Shown: positions 1 through 7,465, counted from the stretch's first letter. The stretch: 12,442 nucleotides of DNA from Spirochaetaceae bacterium (GCA_031290205.1 JAITNZ010000156.1:1-12442), one strand, 5' to 3'. Numbers and translations: made by a program. The notes: generated by a model not told the origin, from the sequence alone.

Positions 1-104
1 TATGGAATGTCGCGCGAAATGAAACCGCGAAGAAAATCAACTGGAGATTTTCCACAGAAGACGCGCGAATAAAACTTCATAGGCTTTACCCACTATTTGA
101 ATAG
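1..104 (+). CDS. IS630-type transposase, C-terminal end (cut by window edge)
   Basis: An open frame runs in from the left edge and stops at TAG 102-104. Its last residues read NWRFSTEDARIKLHRLYP, followed by LFE. The pattern of an Asn-Trp-Arg-Phe-(T/S)-T-x-D-A-R-x-K-L stretch ending in LYP is the usual tail of IS630/Tc1-mariner family transposases, which move DNA by a DDE cut-and-paste reaction into TA dinucleotides. Only about 33 residues are visible, so the catalytic residues cannot be checked. The downstream bases (105-127) are AT-rich with TA steps, as expected near an IS630 end, but I could not define the terminal inverted repeat. The family call rests on recognition of the tail only. 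Confidence 0.6.
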   Translation, partial: WNVARNETAKKINWRFSTEDARIKLHRLYPLFE

Positions 105-139
105 TGACGGGATACTAGTTATTAGACGTGCCCTTTATT

Positions 140-331
140 ATGATAACATCAAATCGCTTGACGGCAGATCGTTGGGAAAAAATTAAGCAATCCCCAATTA
201 TCTATACTGAGGATTGTCCAGAACTTTCGCGCGAACAGCTTTTGCGAATGAAGCCCAAACACCCTGAAAACTTTCAGGACAAATCACTGGGAAATCAAGT
301 CGTCAAAAACATTGAGTTTCGCGGCTCCTGA
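140..331 (+). pseudogene. BrnA-like antitoxin, truncated remnant
   Basis: The reading frame (ATG 140, or GTG 128 with four extra residues) starts RLTADRWEKIK and continues IIYTEDCPELSREQLLRMKP, then HPENF. This resembles the N-terminal half of BrnA-family antitoxins, which have an acidic D-x-P-E-L-(T/S)-x-E-(Q/E) segment followed by a K-P-x-H-P-E-x-F stretch. A normal family member then has a ribbon-helix-helix segment of about 40 residues. Here the protein instead ends with about 18 unrelated residues and a TGA at 329-331, so the DNA-binding part is missing. No Shine-Dalgarno sequence precedes either start and no BrnT toxin gene is present. Lying next to an IS630 remnant, it is best read as a broken toxin-antitoxin locus. 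Confidence 0.5.
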
Positions 332-373
332 AGACTTGTAACCATCGCCGCCACAAACTACGCGCCCGATGCC

Positions 374-420
374 GGAATAGTAGCTGCTACCGTTTGGAAA
401 AAGGTAGCTGCTACTATTCC
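374..420. repeat. 18-bp-arm hairpin between two broken toxin-antitoxin genes
   Basis: The arm GGAATAGTAGCTGCTACC (374-391) is followed by an 11-base A-rich spacer and then GGTAGCTGCTACTATTCC (403-420). The arms pair over 18 positions with one mismatch. The core GTAGCTGCTAC also occurs twice as a direct repeat and is itself nearly palindromic. There is no T-tract directly after either arm. It sits five bases beyond the stop codon of the minus-strand vapC remnant, so it could be that gene's 3' structure. A dispersed palindromic repeat is equally possible. Confidence 0.65.
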
Positions 421-424
421 AAGT

Positions 425-695
425 TTACACAGACCAGTCAACCAGCGAGAGACCGGATATGTTTTCGATGTGTCTGGTGTTGTTGGCGACCAAAGTCAGC
501 CCGTAAGTTTTGCAAAAAGCGGCGATAAGAATGTCCATGTCGTCGCAGATACGACCCTTGCTTTTGAGGGTGGAATGAATATCCACTGCGGTAGCATCCG
601 CTTCCATCGGCGCACCAGCATGCGCCCATCTGCAATTCGGGCAACACTTTGCAAATAAACTCCTCCAGTTTAACGCTTCCATGCTTTGCCGCCAT
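425..695 (-). pseudogene. VapC-type PIN-domain toxin, frameshifted and N-truncated
   Basis: The C-terminal frame (stop at 425-427) contains ATAVDIHSTLKSKGR, then CDDMDILIAAFCKTYGLTLV and ANNTRH...GLSLVDW. This is the canonical end of VapC/FitB-like PIN ribonucleases, including the late acidic residue of the DxxIAA motif and the NNT segment. The preceding part, KHGSVKLEEFICKVLPELQ, is found in a different frame (about 620-690). One frameshift around 600-630 therefore separates two pieces of the same domain. The first third of the fold, with the first catalytic Asp (the LDTN-type motif), is absent to the right, and a TGA lies a few codons before the frame-B segment. No VapB partner is visible. 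The gene is inactive as it stands. Confidence 0.75.
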
Positions 696-808
696 CTCAA
701 AATCAATTCATGTTTGTTGTTGTGCCCTTAGGAAAAGCGTTTTGTGGCATATCTATTTTTCTCTTAATGAATTTTCGATAAGTAATTTATTCGCAGTGGG
801 GTTTAATA

Positions 809-840
809 CCCCGCAGCTTGCTGCGGGGATTTTTTATTTT
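809..840 (+). terminator. Orphan Rho-independent terminator
   Basis: CCCCGCAG, loop CTTG, CTGCGGGG forms a perfect 8-bp GC-rich stem and is followed by A and a run of T (ATTTTTTATTTT). This is a classical intrinsic terminator for plus-strand transcription. No intact plus-strand gene precedes it; the nearest is the broken BrnA-like ORF. It may remain from a lost gene, or insulate the following lipoprotein gene. Bases 707-960 otherwise hold no convincing gene. Confidence 0.8.
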
Positions 841-985
841 AGTAAGAAATATTTCAAGAAATTTATCAAATATTTCTTTAGGGGGCACTAATATCTTCAA
901 TAATATTAATACCCGCCGGATGGTGAGGAAAATGCTATCGAAATCGTCATCGCGCAATGCGAGATGTGTTTGGAAAATCGCGCCC

Positions 986-1014
986 TTAACGCAAACGGAG
1001 AATTGCGCTATACT
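986..1014 (+). promoter_or_regulatory. Sigma-70-like promoter, near-leaderless
   Basis: The -35 candidate TTAACG (986-991, 4 of 6 consensus) and -10 candidate TATACT (1009-1014, 5 of 6) are separated by 17 bases. The expected start point, about 1020-1022, falls only 2-4 bases before the ATG at 1024. No Shine-Dalgarno sequence lies there. The transcript would therefore be leaderless or nearly so, unless the start codon or promoter is elsewhere. Confidence 0.5.
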
Positions 1015-1023
1015 CTGGTGGTG

Positions 1024-1800
1024 ATGAAAAAATTGTTGGCAATTCCCTTGGTGTGCGCCTTGCTGCTTTCCTGCGGCTCTACGACAAGCTTGGTTGAACG
1101 TACGGGGCGCTTGCTTGACGGGAGTGTTTTTGCGTACAAAACGGAATCTGAATGGGTACCGCTTAACGCTGAAAGCGGACTACGGCTTCAGAATATTACG
1201 CAAAAGGACGGAACCAAGGAAATTTTGTTTTCCACGCCGGAGATTCCCTATCTTGCCTTTTACGGGGCGCCGCCTCAGGCGAACGGGATTTTTTCGATTA
1301 AGCGGGTGTCCTTTCTGGCGGGAAATTACGGCGGTTGGAATGAGTTTGAGCTAGAAGCGGCAGGCAACGGGAGGCTGAGGGCACTTGGCGCGGATAATTT
1401 TACTTTTACGATGCTCGGCGATATTGCGACTTCTTCGGTGATAGGTGGGAAAATTCGGCGCGAAAATACCCGCCTTATCAGAGAACGGGCGCTGGAAGAG
1501 CTGCAAAACCGTAACGAACGTATCCTGTTCATCTGCGATTGGATGAAAACAGCGGCTGGCGAAAACGGCGCGCCCGCCTTTGCAAACCAAGATGAGTTTG
1601 AGGCATGGTGGGAGGAGCGCCTTTTCCCGAAAAAAGCGGCGGAGACATTGCCGTTCCCCGACGAAATCAACACAATGCGGGATAACGGCTCGCTCGGCGC
1701 AGACTGGGCGGAAGCCTCATCGTGGATTTACACCTATTACAATTGGCAGCAGTTAAGCGCTATCCTCAAAAAAGAACTGGTGTTAGCGAGGGTGCCTTAG
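1024..1800 (+). CDS. Spirochaetal lipoprotein of unknown function (258 aa)
   Basis: The protein begins MKKLLAIPLVCALLLSCGS, a type II signal peptide with lipobox LLSC and lipidated Cys17, so it should be anchored in a membrane facing the periplasm or surface. The frame is open back to 964, but the lysine-rich signal sequence fixes the start at ATG 1024. No family could be named for the mature part, which is soluble-looking and mixed alpha/beta. It has an aromatic-rich C-terminal third with EFEAWWEERLFPKK near residues 195-210 and IYTYYNWQQLS near the end. The stop codon TAG (1798-1800) lies within GGTGCCTTAGGGTGCC, which begins the downstream ~101-bp repeat array, so the last residues (ARVP) appear to be repeat-derived. 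Function unknown. Confidence 0.85.
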   Translation: MKKLLAIPLVCALLLSCGSTTSLVERTGRLLDGSVFAYKTESEWVPLNAESGLRLQNITQKDGTKEILFSTPEIPYLAFYGAPPQANGIFSIKRVSFLAGNYGGWNEFELEAAGNGRLRALGADNFTFTMLGDIATSSVIGGKIRRENTRLIRERALEELQNRNERILFICDWMKTAAGENGAPAFANQDEFEAWWEERLFPKKAAETLPFPDEINTMRDNGSLGADWAEASSWIYTYYNWQQLSAILKKELVLARVP

Positions 1801-2034
1801 GGTGCCTGAGGCACTTGTATGCCCTTGCGAACGGCGCTCGCAGTCCCAACGGCGTCCGCAGGTTTATTGCTGCTTTTTGAGAGAAGCAATATATTGATGA
1901 GGGTGCCTTAGGCACTTTTATGCCCTTGCGAACGGCGCTCGCAGTCCCAACGGCGACCGCAGGTTTATTGCTGCTTTTTGAGAGAAGCAATATATTGATG
2001 AAAGAAAGTAACATTATTCTGAAGGCATCGGGGG
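1788..2034 (+). repeat. Tandem ~101-bp repeat, copies R1 and R2
   Basis: A partial unit GGTGCCTTAG (1791-1800) is followed by R1 from 1801 and R2 from 1902, a period of 101 bases. Each unit starts with the palindrome GGTGCCTNAGGCAC, then a (T/G)TATGCCCTTGCGAACGGC segment, a GCAGGTTTATTGCTGC segment, and ends with TTTTTGAGAGAAGC and ATATTGATGA. The units differ by only a few substitutions. R2 ends in the first 12 codons of the livGF gene found 430 bases downstream. Each unit contains a small ORF starting at its internal ATGCCC. Confidence 0.9.
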
Positions 2035-2087
2035 AAGGCTTTATCGGTCGGCAGCACAAGCGCCAGCGCTCGCCGACATGCTCGTAG
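1998..2087 (+). pseudogene. Duplicated livGF gene start (remnant)
   Basis: From ATG 1998 the frame reads MKESNIILKASG, identical in protein to residues 1-12 of the LivGF fusion starting at 2464. It then diverges (EGFIGRQHKR...) and stops at TAG 2085-2087. Over these 36 bases there are four substitutions relative to 2464-2499 and all are synonymous (ATT/ATA, CTG/TTG, AAG/AAA, GCA/GCG). The DNA lost the body of the gene at about 2034. It is not a functional gene but a scar of a second copy. Confidence 0.75.
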
Positions 2088-2140
2088 CCGCGCACTGCTG
2101 TTGGGCTTCACTGTCCGCTCGCAATGCCCCAGCTTGGGGT

Positions 2141-2220
2141 GGGGGGCGTTGCGGGGGGTATCCCCCCGCAGAGAGGGTAGCGCGCAACAGCGTGCGCGCG
2201 TAGGGGGATACTTCCCCCTT
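2141..2220. repeat. GC-rich palindromic element, copy A
   Basis: The copy contains GGGGGCGTTGCGGGG, a CCCCCCGCAGAG arm, then TAGCGCGCAACAGCG and TGCGCGCGTAGGGGG, ending in a pyrimidine run. It folds into two hairpins: GCGGGGGG pairs with CCCCCCGC, and GCGCGCA with TGCGCGC. A near-identical copy lies at 7129-7206 and a shorter one at 12277-12310. It interrupts the ~101-bp repeat array. Bases 2035-2140 and 2221-2256 around it hold nothing I recognise. Confidence 0.85.
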
Positions 2221-2463
2221 CTTTACTGGATTAGTACCGTAGCGCCGCAGCCTTAGGGTGCCTGAGGGTGCCTTAGGCACTTTTATGCCCTTGCGAACGG
2301 CGACCGCAGTCCCAACGGCGACCGCAGGTTTATTGCTACTTTTTGAGAGAAGCAATATATTGATGAGGGTGCCTGAGGCACTTGTATGCCCTTGCGAACG
2401 GCGCTCGCAGTCCCAGCGGCGACTGCAGGTTTATTGCTACTTTTTGAGAGAGGCGGTTTATTG

Positions 2464-4032
<1,569 letters not shown>

Positions 4033-4081
4033 GCGCCTCTATCGAAATAAAAAATGAAGTTACTACTCCGGCGTTAAACCC

Positions 4082-4168
4082 TCACTCCGCAAAAATTAGG
4101 GTGTCTAAATCATGTAATTCGTTGTATAATTCTAATGCTTCTCTGTGTCCTTGTGACTCCGTATAAGA
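4082..4168 (-). pseudogene. Possible 3' end of a lost minus-strand gene
   Basis: On the minus strand a frame bounded by stops, with no start codon, reads YTESQGHREALELYNELHDL and ends DTLIFAE before TGA (4082-4084). The composition looks like a real helical protein C-terminus rather than noise. Its upstream end abuts the CACGCAGAGG repeat. I cannot name the family. It is offered as a gene scrap only. Confidence 0.3.
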
Positions 4169-4175
4169 TTATTTA

Positions 4176-4204
4176 GGAAGAAGCCTCACGCAGAGGCGCG
4201 GAGG
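4176..4204 (+). repeat. Dispersed TCACGCAGAGG leader element
   Basis: TCACGCAGAGG (4186-4196) is followed by CGCGGAGGATG, a Shine-Dalgarno-like GGAGG just before an ATG. The same 11-mer, followed by a GGAAGGATG or GGAAAGATG a few bases later and then ATGAAGG, occurs at 8837 and 8963 in the tandem repeat before the ModE-like gene. It seems to be a mobile or duplicated leader carrying a ribosome-binding site. Confidence 0.5.
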
Positions 4205-4357
4205 ATGCGAATAATGAAGGTAACAAGCAACGATTTCACTATGAGGTCTTTTTTTGTTGTTTGTCCACTTTGGTGGTGGTGGTTGACTAATACTGATAAG
4301 TTTTTATTTTATAAAGAGGCAGTTTATACCGTTAATAATTTTGTTTTGCCACGATGA
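4205..4357 (+). CDS. Small Trp-rich ORF (50 aa, or 47 aa from ATG 4214)
   Basis: The ORF follows a GGAGG-type ribosome-binding site (4199-4203), suitable for ATG 4214. It contains FFVVCPLWWWWLTNTD, with four consecutive TGG codons in the first half. It then continues FYKEAVYTVNNFVLP and stops at TGA 4355-4357, inside the hairpin at 4354-4379. A run of Trp codons in a short ORF recalls trp-operon leader peptides, where ribosome stalling controls attenuation. Here, however, no trp biosynthetic gene follows; the next genes are on the opposite strand. It could be an orphaned leader, a small unknown protein, or chance. Translation is not proven. Confidence 0.3.
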   Translation: MRIMKVTSNDFTMRSFFVVCPLWWWWLTNTDKFLFYKEAVYTVNNFVLPR

Positions 4358-4379
4358 ACAACCCCGCAGGGTTGTTCAT
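4354..4379. repeat. Perfect 11-bp hairpin
   Basis: ATGAACAACCC (4354-4364), loop CGCA, GGGTTGTTCAT (4369-4379) is a perfect inverted repeat. It contains the stop codon of the small Trp-rich ORF. No T-tract follows on either strand within a few bases, so it is a poor intrinsic terminator. It may stabilise or process transcripts arriving from either side. Confidence 0.75.
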
Positions 4380-4400
4380 ATACGATTCCTGTTTATCCGA

Positions 4401-4425
4401 AATCCTGTAGCAGAGCTACGGGATT
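4401..4425 (-). terminator. 3' hairpin overlapping the stop codon of the 546-aa lipoprotein
   Basis: AATCCTGTAGC, loop AGA, GCTACGGGATT pairs over 11 bp with one G-T wobble. The minus-strand gene's TAG (4416-4418) lies inside the right arm. After the hairpin the minus strand reads TTTCGG, so only a very short T-run follows and termination efficiency is uncertain. With the hairpin at 4354-4379, it separates the convergent livGF side from the minus-strand genes. Confidence 0.55.
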
Positions 4426-6056
4426 GTTTGAACCAGAGCTTTTAACGCATCGCTCCAGCCGGACACAGTGGTCGTCTGATACGTTTCCAAGGCGCTTGCC
4501 GGGACGTAAATAGCGGCGAAGGGAGCGCCGGAAGGAAGCGCGTTGTTGCCCAATGTGGGTGGGACACTGCCAAGCGTGATTGCTTCCAGATTCGTGCAGC
4601 CTAAAAAGGCGTTGGTAGAGATAATGGTAATCGTTGCGCCGAGGCGGACGGACACAACATACAGCTTTCCCAGCGTATTCGTTGCTGCAACATTGCAGTA
4701 GATGCCGCTGTTGTTGGAGGGGATGCAGTCCCGCAAATCGAGCTTGACATAACGGGTTAATGCGTCATACATGTTGCGCAAGGTGTTGCTGGATGTACTA
4801 CTATTCGAATTAAGTTTAATGCCGCTCAATTTGACGGCGTAAGCTGTTTCCGGCGTGTTTTCCTCCAGCGCCCCCAGCGCCGTCGCGAGTGCTACCGCGC
4901 TGTTCGCAACAACATCGAATTTCTCAACGATAAACGGTATTTCCGTCGAACGGGCGTAAGCGCCGTTTATCCCGATAATGGTGAGGATGTAAGTCCCCGG
5001 TGAAAGATCCTCCGCCATGATAAAATGCCCCGCGGTTCCGTCAATCTCTTCTCCGTCAAGCAGGCAGATTATGCTCTCGAACCACGCCACTTCTATCTCA
5101 AGCTGGGTAGGATAGTCGCCGGCTTCGTCGACGGCGAGCGTTATCGCCCCACCCTGCGAGGGTGTCGGCTCAAAGCTAATCTCCATTCCCGCCGTTTCAT
5201 GGGCGCCGAGAGTAGCGATGACGATACCGCCTTCCGATTCGGACTGCAACGACGGTATATCCGCTTCCCTCCAGTCGATTGTCGGGAGACTTGTTTCAAA
5301 ACGCGGGAAGATATACGCCACAAATGTCCGTTTCTTGGTAACGTGTTCGCCGATAAAGGTAATATCGGCGCGATAGAAGCCTGCCTGCAAGGGTTCGTGC
5401 CCTTCATACCGCCCCGCGACAGCGCCGACTACCAGGTCTATGGCGTCATAAGGCGGCACAAACTCCCCCGCGCCATCCAGCCGTGAAAGCGTCAGCTCCG
5501 CACTTACAACTGAGGCAGGAAAACTGATGTCCCAGAGCAGGGTTCCGTGTCCCTCAGTTTCGTTGAGCTTTTCATTCAACATGAGGTGCGCCGTACTCAC
5601 TTTACCTGGCATTATCGTGACCCACACGCTGCCCTCGGCTGTTTGCACCAAATCAGCGAAGCTATTCAGCGGTCCGTCGCTTTCCCCCTCAGCTAAGCTG
5701 TCACTTGGGGATTCATCGGCGGGAAGCTCGGCATGCACATAGCCTAAGCCGTCAAGCCTCCAGTTTCCCGCTTTTAATTGAACGTCAACATTGGTGTTTT
5801 GCCCCTCCTGAACAATCTGCTCTACTTCCGTCCCATCCTCGTGCACGAAGTTGAGTCTATACTTTGCAAAGCCTGTCAATTCAGGCATGGCAGCCTCCGG
5901 CGCTGCCGGCTTGTCGAACACGATATGCGCCGTACCGGTGGACGGCAAGGGCGAATCGGCTTGCGAAGCGTTATCGCAGCCGCCGAACATCAGCAGCCCC
6001 GCGCAAAGCACGGACAAAGCTTGATGATGTTTTTTTAACATTTTTAACATTTTCAT
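4416..6056 (-). CDS. Surface lipoprotein with BspA-type leucine-rich C-terminus (546 aa)
   Basis: The start ATG (6054-6056) is preceded by AGGAGA (6065-6070 on the minus strand), good spacing. The N-terminus is Lys-rich, then hydrophobic, ending LLMFGGC; Cys27 is the likely lipid anchor in a relaxed spirochaetal lipobox. Residues about 40-110 and 290-378 look like Ig-like beta domains (LKAGNWRLDGLGY; DLSPGTYILTIIGINGAYA). Residues about 437-512 hold a degenerate BspA/LRR_5 repeat (TNAFLGCTNLEAITLGSVPP), followed by the usual closing AAIYVPASALETY...GWS. Such proteins are displayed on treponemal surfaces and can mediate attachment; the actual ligand is unknown. The final codons and TAG lie in the hairpin at 4401-4425. 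It is separated from the upstream chrA-like gene by 204 bases, so probably has its own promoter. Confidence 0.85.
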   Translation of the reverse strand: MKMLKMLKKHHQALSVLCAGLLMFGGCDNASQADSPLPSTGTAHIVFDKPAAPEAAMPELTGFAKYRLNFVHEDGTEVEQIVQEGQNTNVDVQLKAGNWRLDGLGYVHAELPADESPSDSLAEGESDGPLNSFADLVQTAEGSVWVTIMPGKVSTAHLMLNEKLNETEGHGTLLWDISFPASVVSAELTLSRLDGAGEFVPPYDAIDLVVGAVAGRYEGHEPLQAGFYRADITFIGEHVTKKRTFVAYIFPRFETSLPTIDWREADIPSLQSESEGGIVIATLGAHETAGMEISFEPTPSQGGAITLAVDEAGDYPTQLEIEVAWFESIICLLDGEEIDGTAGHFIMAEDLSPGTYILTIIGINGAYARSTEIPFIVEKFDVVANSAVALATALGALEENTPETAYAVKLSGIKLNSNSSTSSNTLRNMYDALTRYVKLDLRDCIPSNNSGIYCNVAATNTLGKLYVVSVRLGATITIISTNAFLGCTNLEAITLGSVPPTLGNNALPSGAPFAAIYVPASALETYQTTTVSGWSDALKALVQTIP

Positions 6057-6198
6057 ACTGAAACTCTCCTAAAAAAAATAGCCGCACATTTACAATGCAG
6101 CACATTCTTATAGCCTCAATATTGATTTTTGCTTTAATCCCCACTGCGAATAACATCAAAAAATTCTTGCGATAATAGGGTATCCTGAGTGTACTTAG

Positions 6199-6232
6199 TA
6201 GTTACAAGATTTCTCCTAAACGTTAGTTACAA
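6199..6232. promoter_or_regulatory. Direct repeat TAGTTACAA upstream of the lipoprotein gene
   Basis: TAGTTACAA occurs at 6199-6207 and 6224-6232, 25 bases start to start, in the 204-base gap before the 546-aa lipoprotein gene. Two spaced identical 9-mers could be a regulator site. I could not assign a convincing -35/-10 pair in this gap. Confidence 0.2.
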
Positions 6233-6260
6233 CTCGATTTTACTATCTTATGCTCTGCTT

Positions 6261-6833
6261 TTATAGCCCCAGAATAATCCCCACGATGCCTGCACAGGCA
6301 AAAAGAAGGACGAGGGGGACTTTTTTTGCCTTGCGGATGACGATAAACGCAATGATAAAAATGAGGGCGGGAAGCGGCTGGACGAACTCGAACCATTGCC
6401 GCGCCTCGCTATTGTACAGCGCTAAACGCCATATACGGAAGCCCGCCGCGCCAAGCAAAGCCGCCGCTGCCGGAGTAAGCCCCAGAAAAATCCGCCTGAC
6501 TATCTTGTTTGCCTTAAACGAATCATACATGCGAATAACAAGCGTCATAACGGTGATCTGCGGGGTAAGGATGCCGAGAACGGCTATGTAGGCGGCGGGA
6601 ACTGACACGAGCATCCCGATATAGCCTGCAAGGTTCAGCCCCATCGCCCCCGGCACTAACTGTGCCACGGTGAGCATGTCGGGTATCCTCTCGGCGGAAA
6701 GCGCCTGCAAAGGGTAGTTTCCGGCAAGTTCATAGAGAAACGGAAGCGTGGCTAAACCTCCGCCTATGGCAAAGAGCCCTATCTTAAAAAACTCCGCGAA
6801 TAAAACAAGATGCGCCACTATCATTTCCATCAT
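6261..6833 (-). CDS. Half-size chromate transporter (CHR family, 190 aa)
   Basis: The sequence begins with FFKIGLFAIGGGLATLPFL, the conserved first segment of the CHR domain. It then runs through several hydrophobic segments, including LTVAQLVPGAMGLNLAGYIG, AAAALLGAAGFRI and a C-terminal VPLVLLFACAGIVGIILGL. The family (PF02417) comprises full-length two-domain proteins and short single-domain proteins normally encoded as adjacent pairs; characterised members export chromate. This is a single-domain form, and no second half is present on either side, so it may act as a homodimer or be a stranded survivor of a pair. ATG 6833 is chosen; TTG 6839 directly abuts the TGA of an upstream fragment and is an alternative. 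No clear Shine-Dalgarno sequence precedes either. Confidence 0.85.
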   Translation of the reverse strand: MMEMIVAHLVLFAEFFKIGLFAIGGGLATLPFLYELAGNYPLQALSAERIPDMLTVAQLVPGAMGLNLAGYIGMLVSVPAAYIAVLGILTPQITVMTLVIRMYDSFKANKIVRRIFLGLTPAAAALLGAAGFRIWRLALYNSEARQWFEFVQPLPALIFIIAFIVIRKAKKVPLVLLFACAGIVGIILGL

Positions 6834-6839
6834 TCTCAA

Positions 6840-6914
6840 TCAAACTATAGCCTGAACCTGCACCTTCAGCAACTCCCCCTTGAGCTGCGGGTGCACTTCA
6901 AAATTCGTGGTACA
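6840..6914 (-). pseudogene. Possible 3' fragment of a lost gene upstream of chrA
   Basis: On the minus strand a stop-bounded frame without a start reads NFEVHPQLKGELLKVQVQAI followed by V and TGA (6840-6842). It abuts the TTG/ATG start region of the chromate transporter, the spacing expected for translationally coupled genes. The fragment is cut at about 6905 by the start of a repeat block. It does not look like the C-terminus of a CHR domain and I cannot name it. Confidence 0.3.
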
Positions 6915-7046
6915 TTAGGTAGCGCTATGGAAATCCCCAGTATAAGGAGGGGGGAGCCCCCCATATGCGCCGCAAAATTGCGTCGCTACCCCCATTAGCA
7001 ATATAGGTATCACTTTAGAATTTACCCCGAAAAATAAATTGCACCC
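6904..7046. repeat. Composite palindromic repeat; inverted copy at the window's right end
   Basis: The block starts near GGTAGCGCTATGG, has GGGGGGAGCCCCCC and CGCAAAATTGCG hairpins, and closes with CGTCGCTACC, so its ends form an inverted repeat (GGTAGCG...CGCTACC). It continues into 6989-7046. The reverse complement of 6989-7046 matches 12192-12245 with about four differences, and that of about 6967-6990 matches 12419-12442. The right-hand version is split by about 175 bases of other repeats. No gene lies between 6915 and 7290. Confidence 0.85.
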
Positions 7047-7128
7047 CAGCAGAGCCTTCAGCAAGTTCCGCACTTAATCGCTCCTAACCGCGCGTTTTAC
7101 TGTTAGGCAATAACCGTAGCACTTAGCC

Positions 7129-7206
7129 GGGGGGGCGTTGCGGGGGCACTCCCCCGCAGAGGGGGTAGCGCGCAACAACGTGCGCGCGTAGGGGGGCTCC
7201 CCCCTT
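7129..7206. repeat. GC-rich palindromic element, copy B
   Basis: It has the same architecture as copy A at 2141-2220: GGGGCGTTGCGGGGG, a CCCCCGCAGAGGGGG arm, then TAGCGCGCAACAACG and TGCGCGCGTAGGGGGG. The two hairpins (GCGGGGG/CCCCCGC and GCGCGCA/TGCGCGC) are preserved while their loops vary. That is the signature of structure-constrained, REP-like repeats. The flanks 7047-7128 and 7207-7290 contain nothing I recognise. Confidence 0.85.
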
Positions 7207-7290
7207 CTCCCTTTCTTCTTCCTATTTTCCCCCTTCGTCCGAAAAGCCCTCACTCGCTTAGGGTGTTGGGGAAAAAAATCCTACACGGAG

Positions 7291-7463
7291 CGGGCGGGGC
7301 GGGGACGGTTCATCAGAAAAATTCGCTGGTAACAAACTTTAGTCGGCTACCGCCGACATTCGAAATTGCTTTTCCTAAGTGGCAGAAAATGCGTCCGATG
7401 AGGAAAAGTACTTGCTTAGGAAATGGGCGCCTGTTTTCTGATGAGCCTTCCCCGCCCCGCCCG
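7291..7463. mobile_element. MITE-like element with 30-bp terminal inverted repeats
   Basis: The left end CGGGCGGGGCGGGGA plus NGGNTCATCAGAAAA (7291-7320) is repeated in reverse complement at 7434-7463, matching 28 of 30 positions. The 173-bp unit has no coding capacity of its own. Inside are a GTCGGC/GCCGAC hairpin and a TTTCCTAAG...CTTAGGAAA inverted pair (near 7370 and 7414). I see no clear target-site duplication, so it could be a non-autonomous transposable element or a structured non-coding element. It ends about 90 bases before the prs start codon. Confidence 0.55.
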
Positions 7464-7465
7464 TG

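Noticed and set aside
787..801. 15-mer TTATTCGCAGTGGGG shared with the minus strand near 6140-6154
   Set aside because: A single short exact match in 12 kb on both strands is close to what chance allows. It may be a repeat but is not supported further here.
649..891. 80-codon plus-strand ORF spanning the terminator
   Set aside because: It runs antisense to the vapC remnant and reads straight through the intrinsic terminator. It has no ribosome-binding site and its composition is not protein-like.
964..1023. 20-residue extension before the lipoprotein signal sequence
   Set aside because: The Lys-rich, hydrophobic signal peptide with lipobox clearly begins at ATG 1024; the extension overlaps the promoter.
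2386..2463. N-terminal extension of LivGF (MPLRTALAVPAATAGLLLLF...) with a signal-peptide-like look
   Set aside because: This stretch is repeat DNA present four times in the array. LivG proteins start right before the ILKASGISIVFGG strand, and a cytoplasmic ATPase needs no signal peptide.
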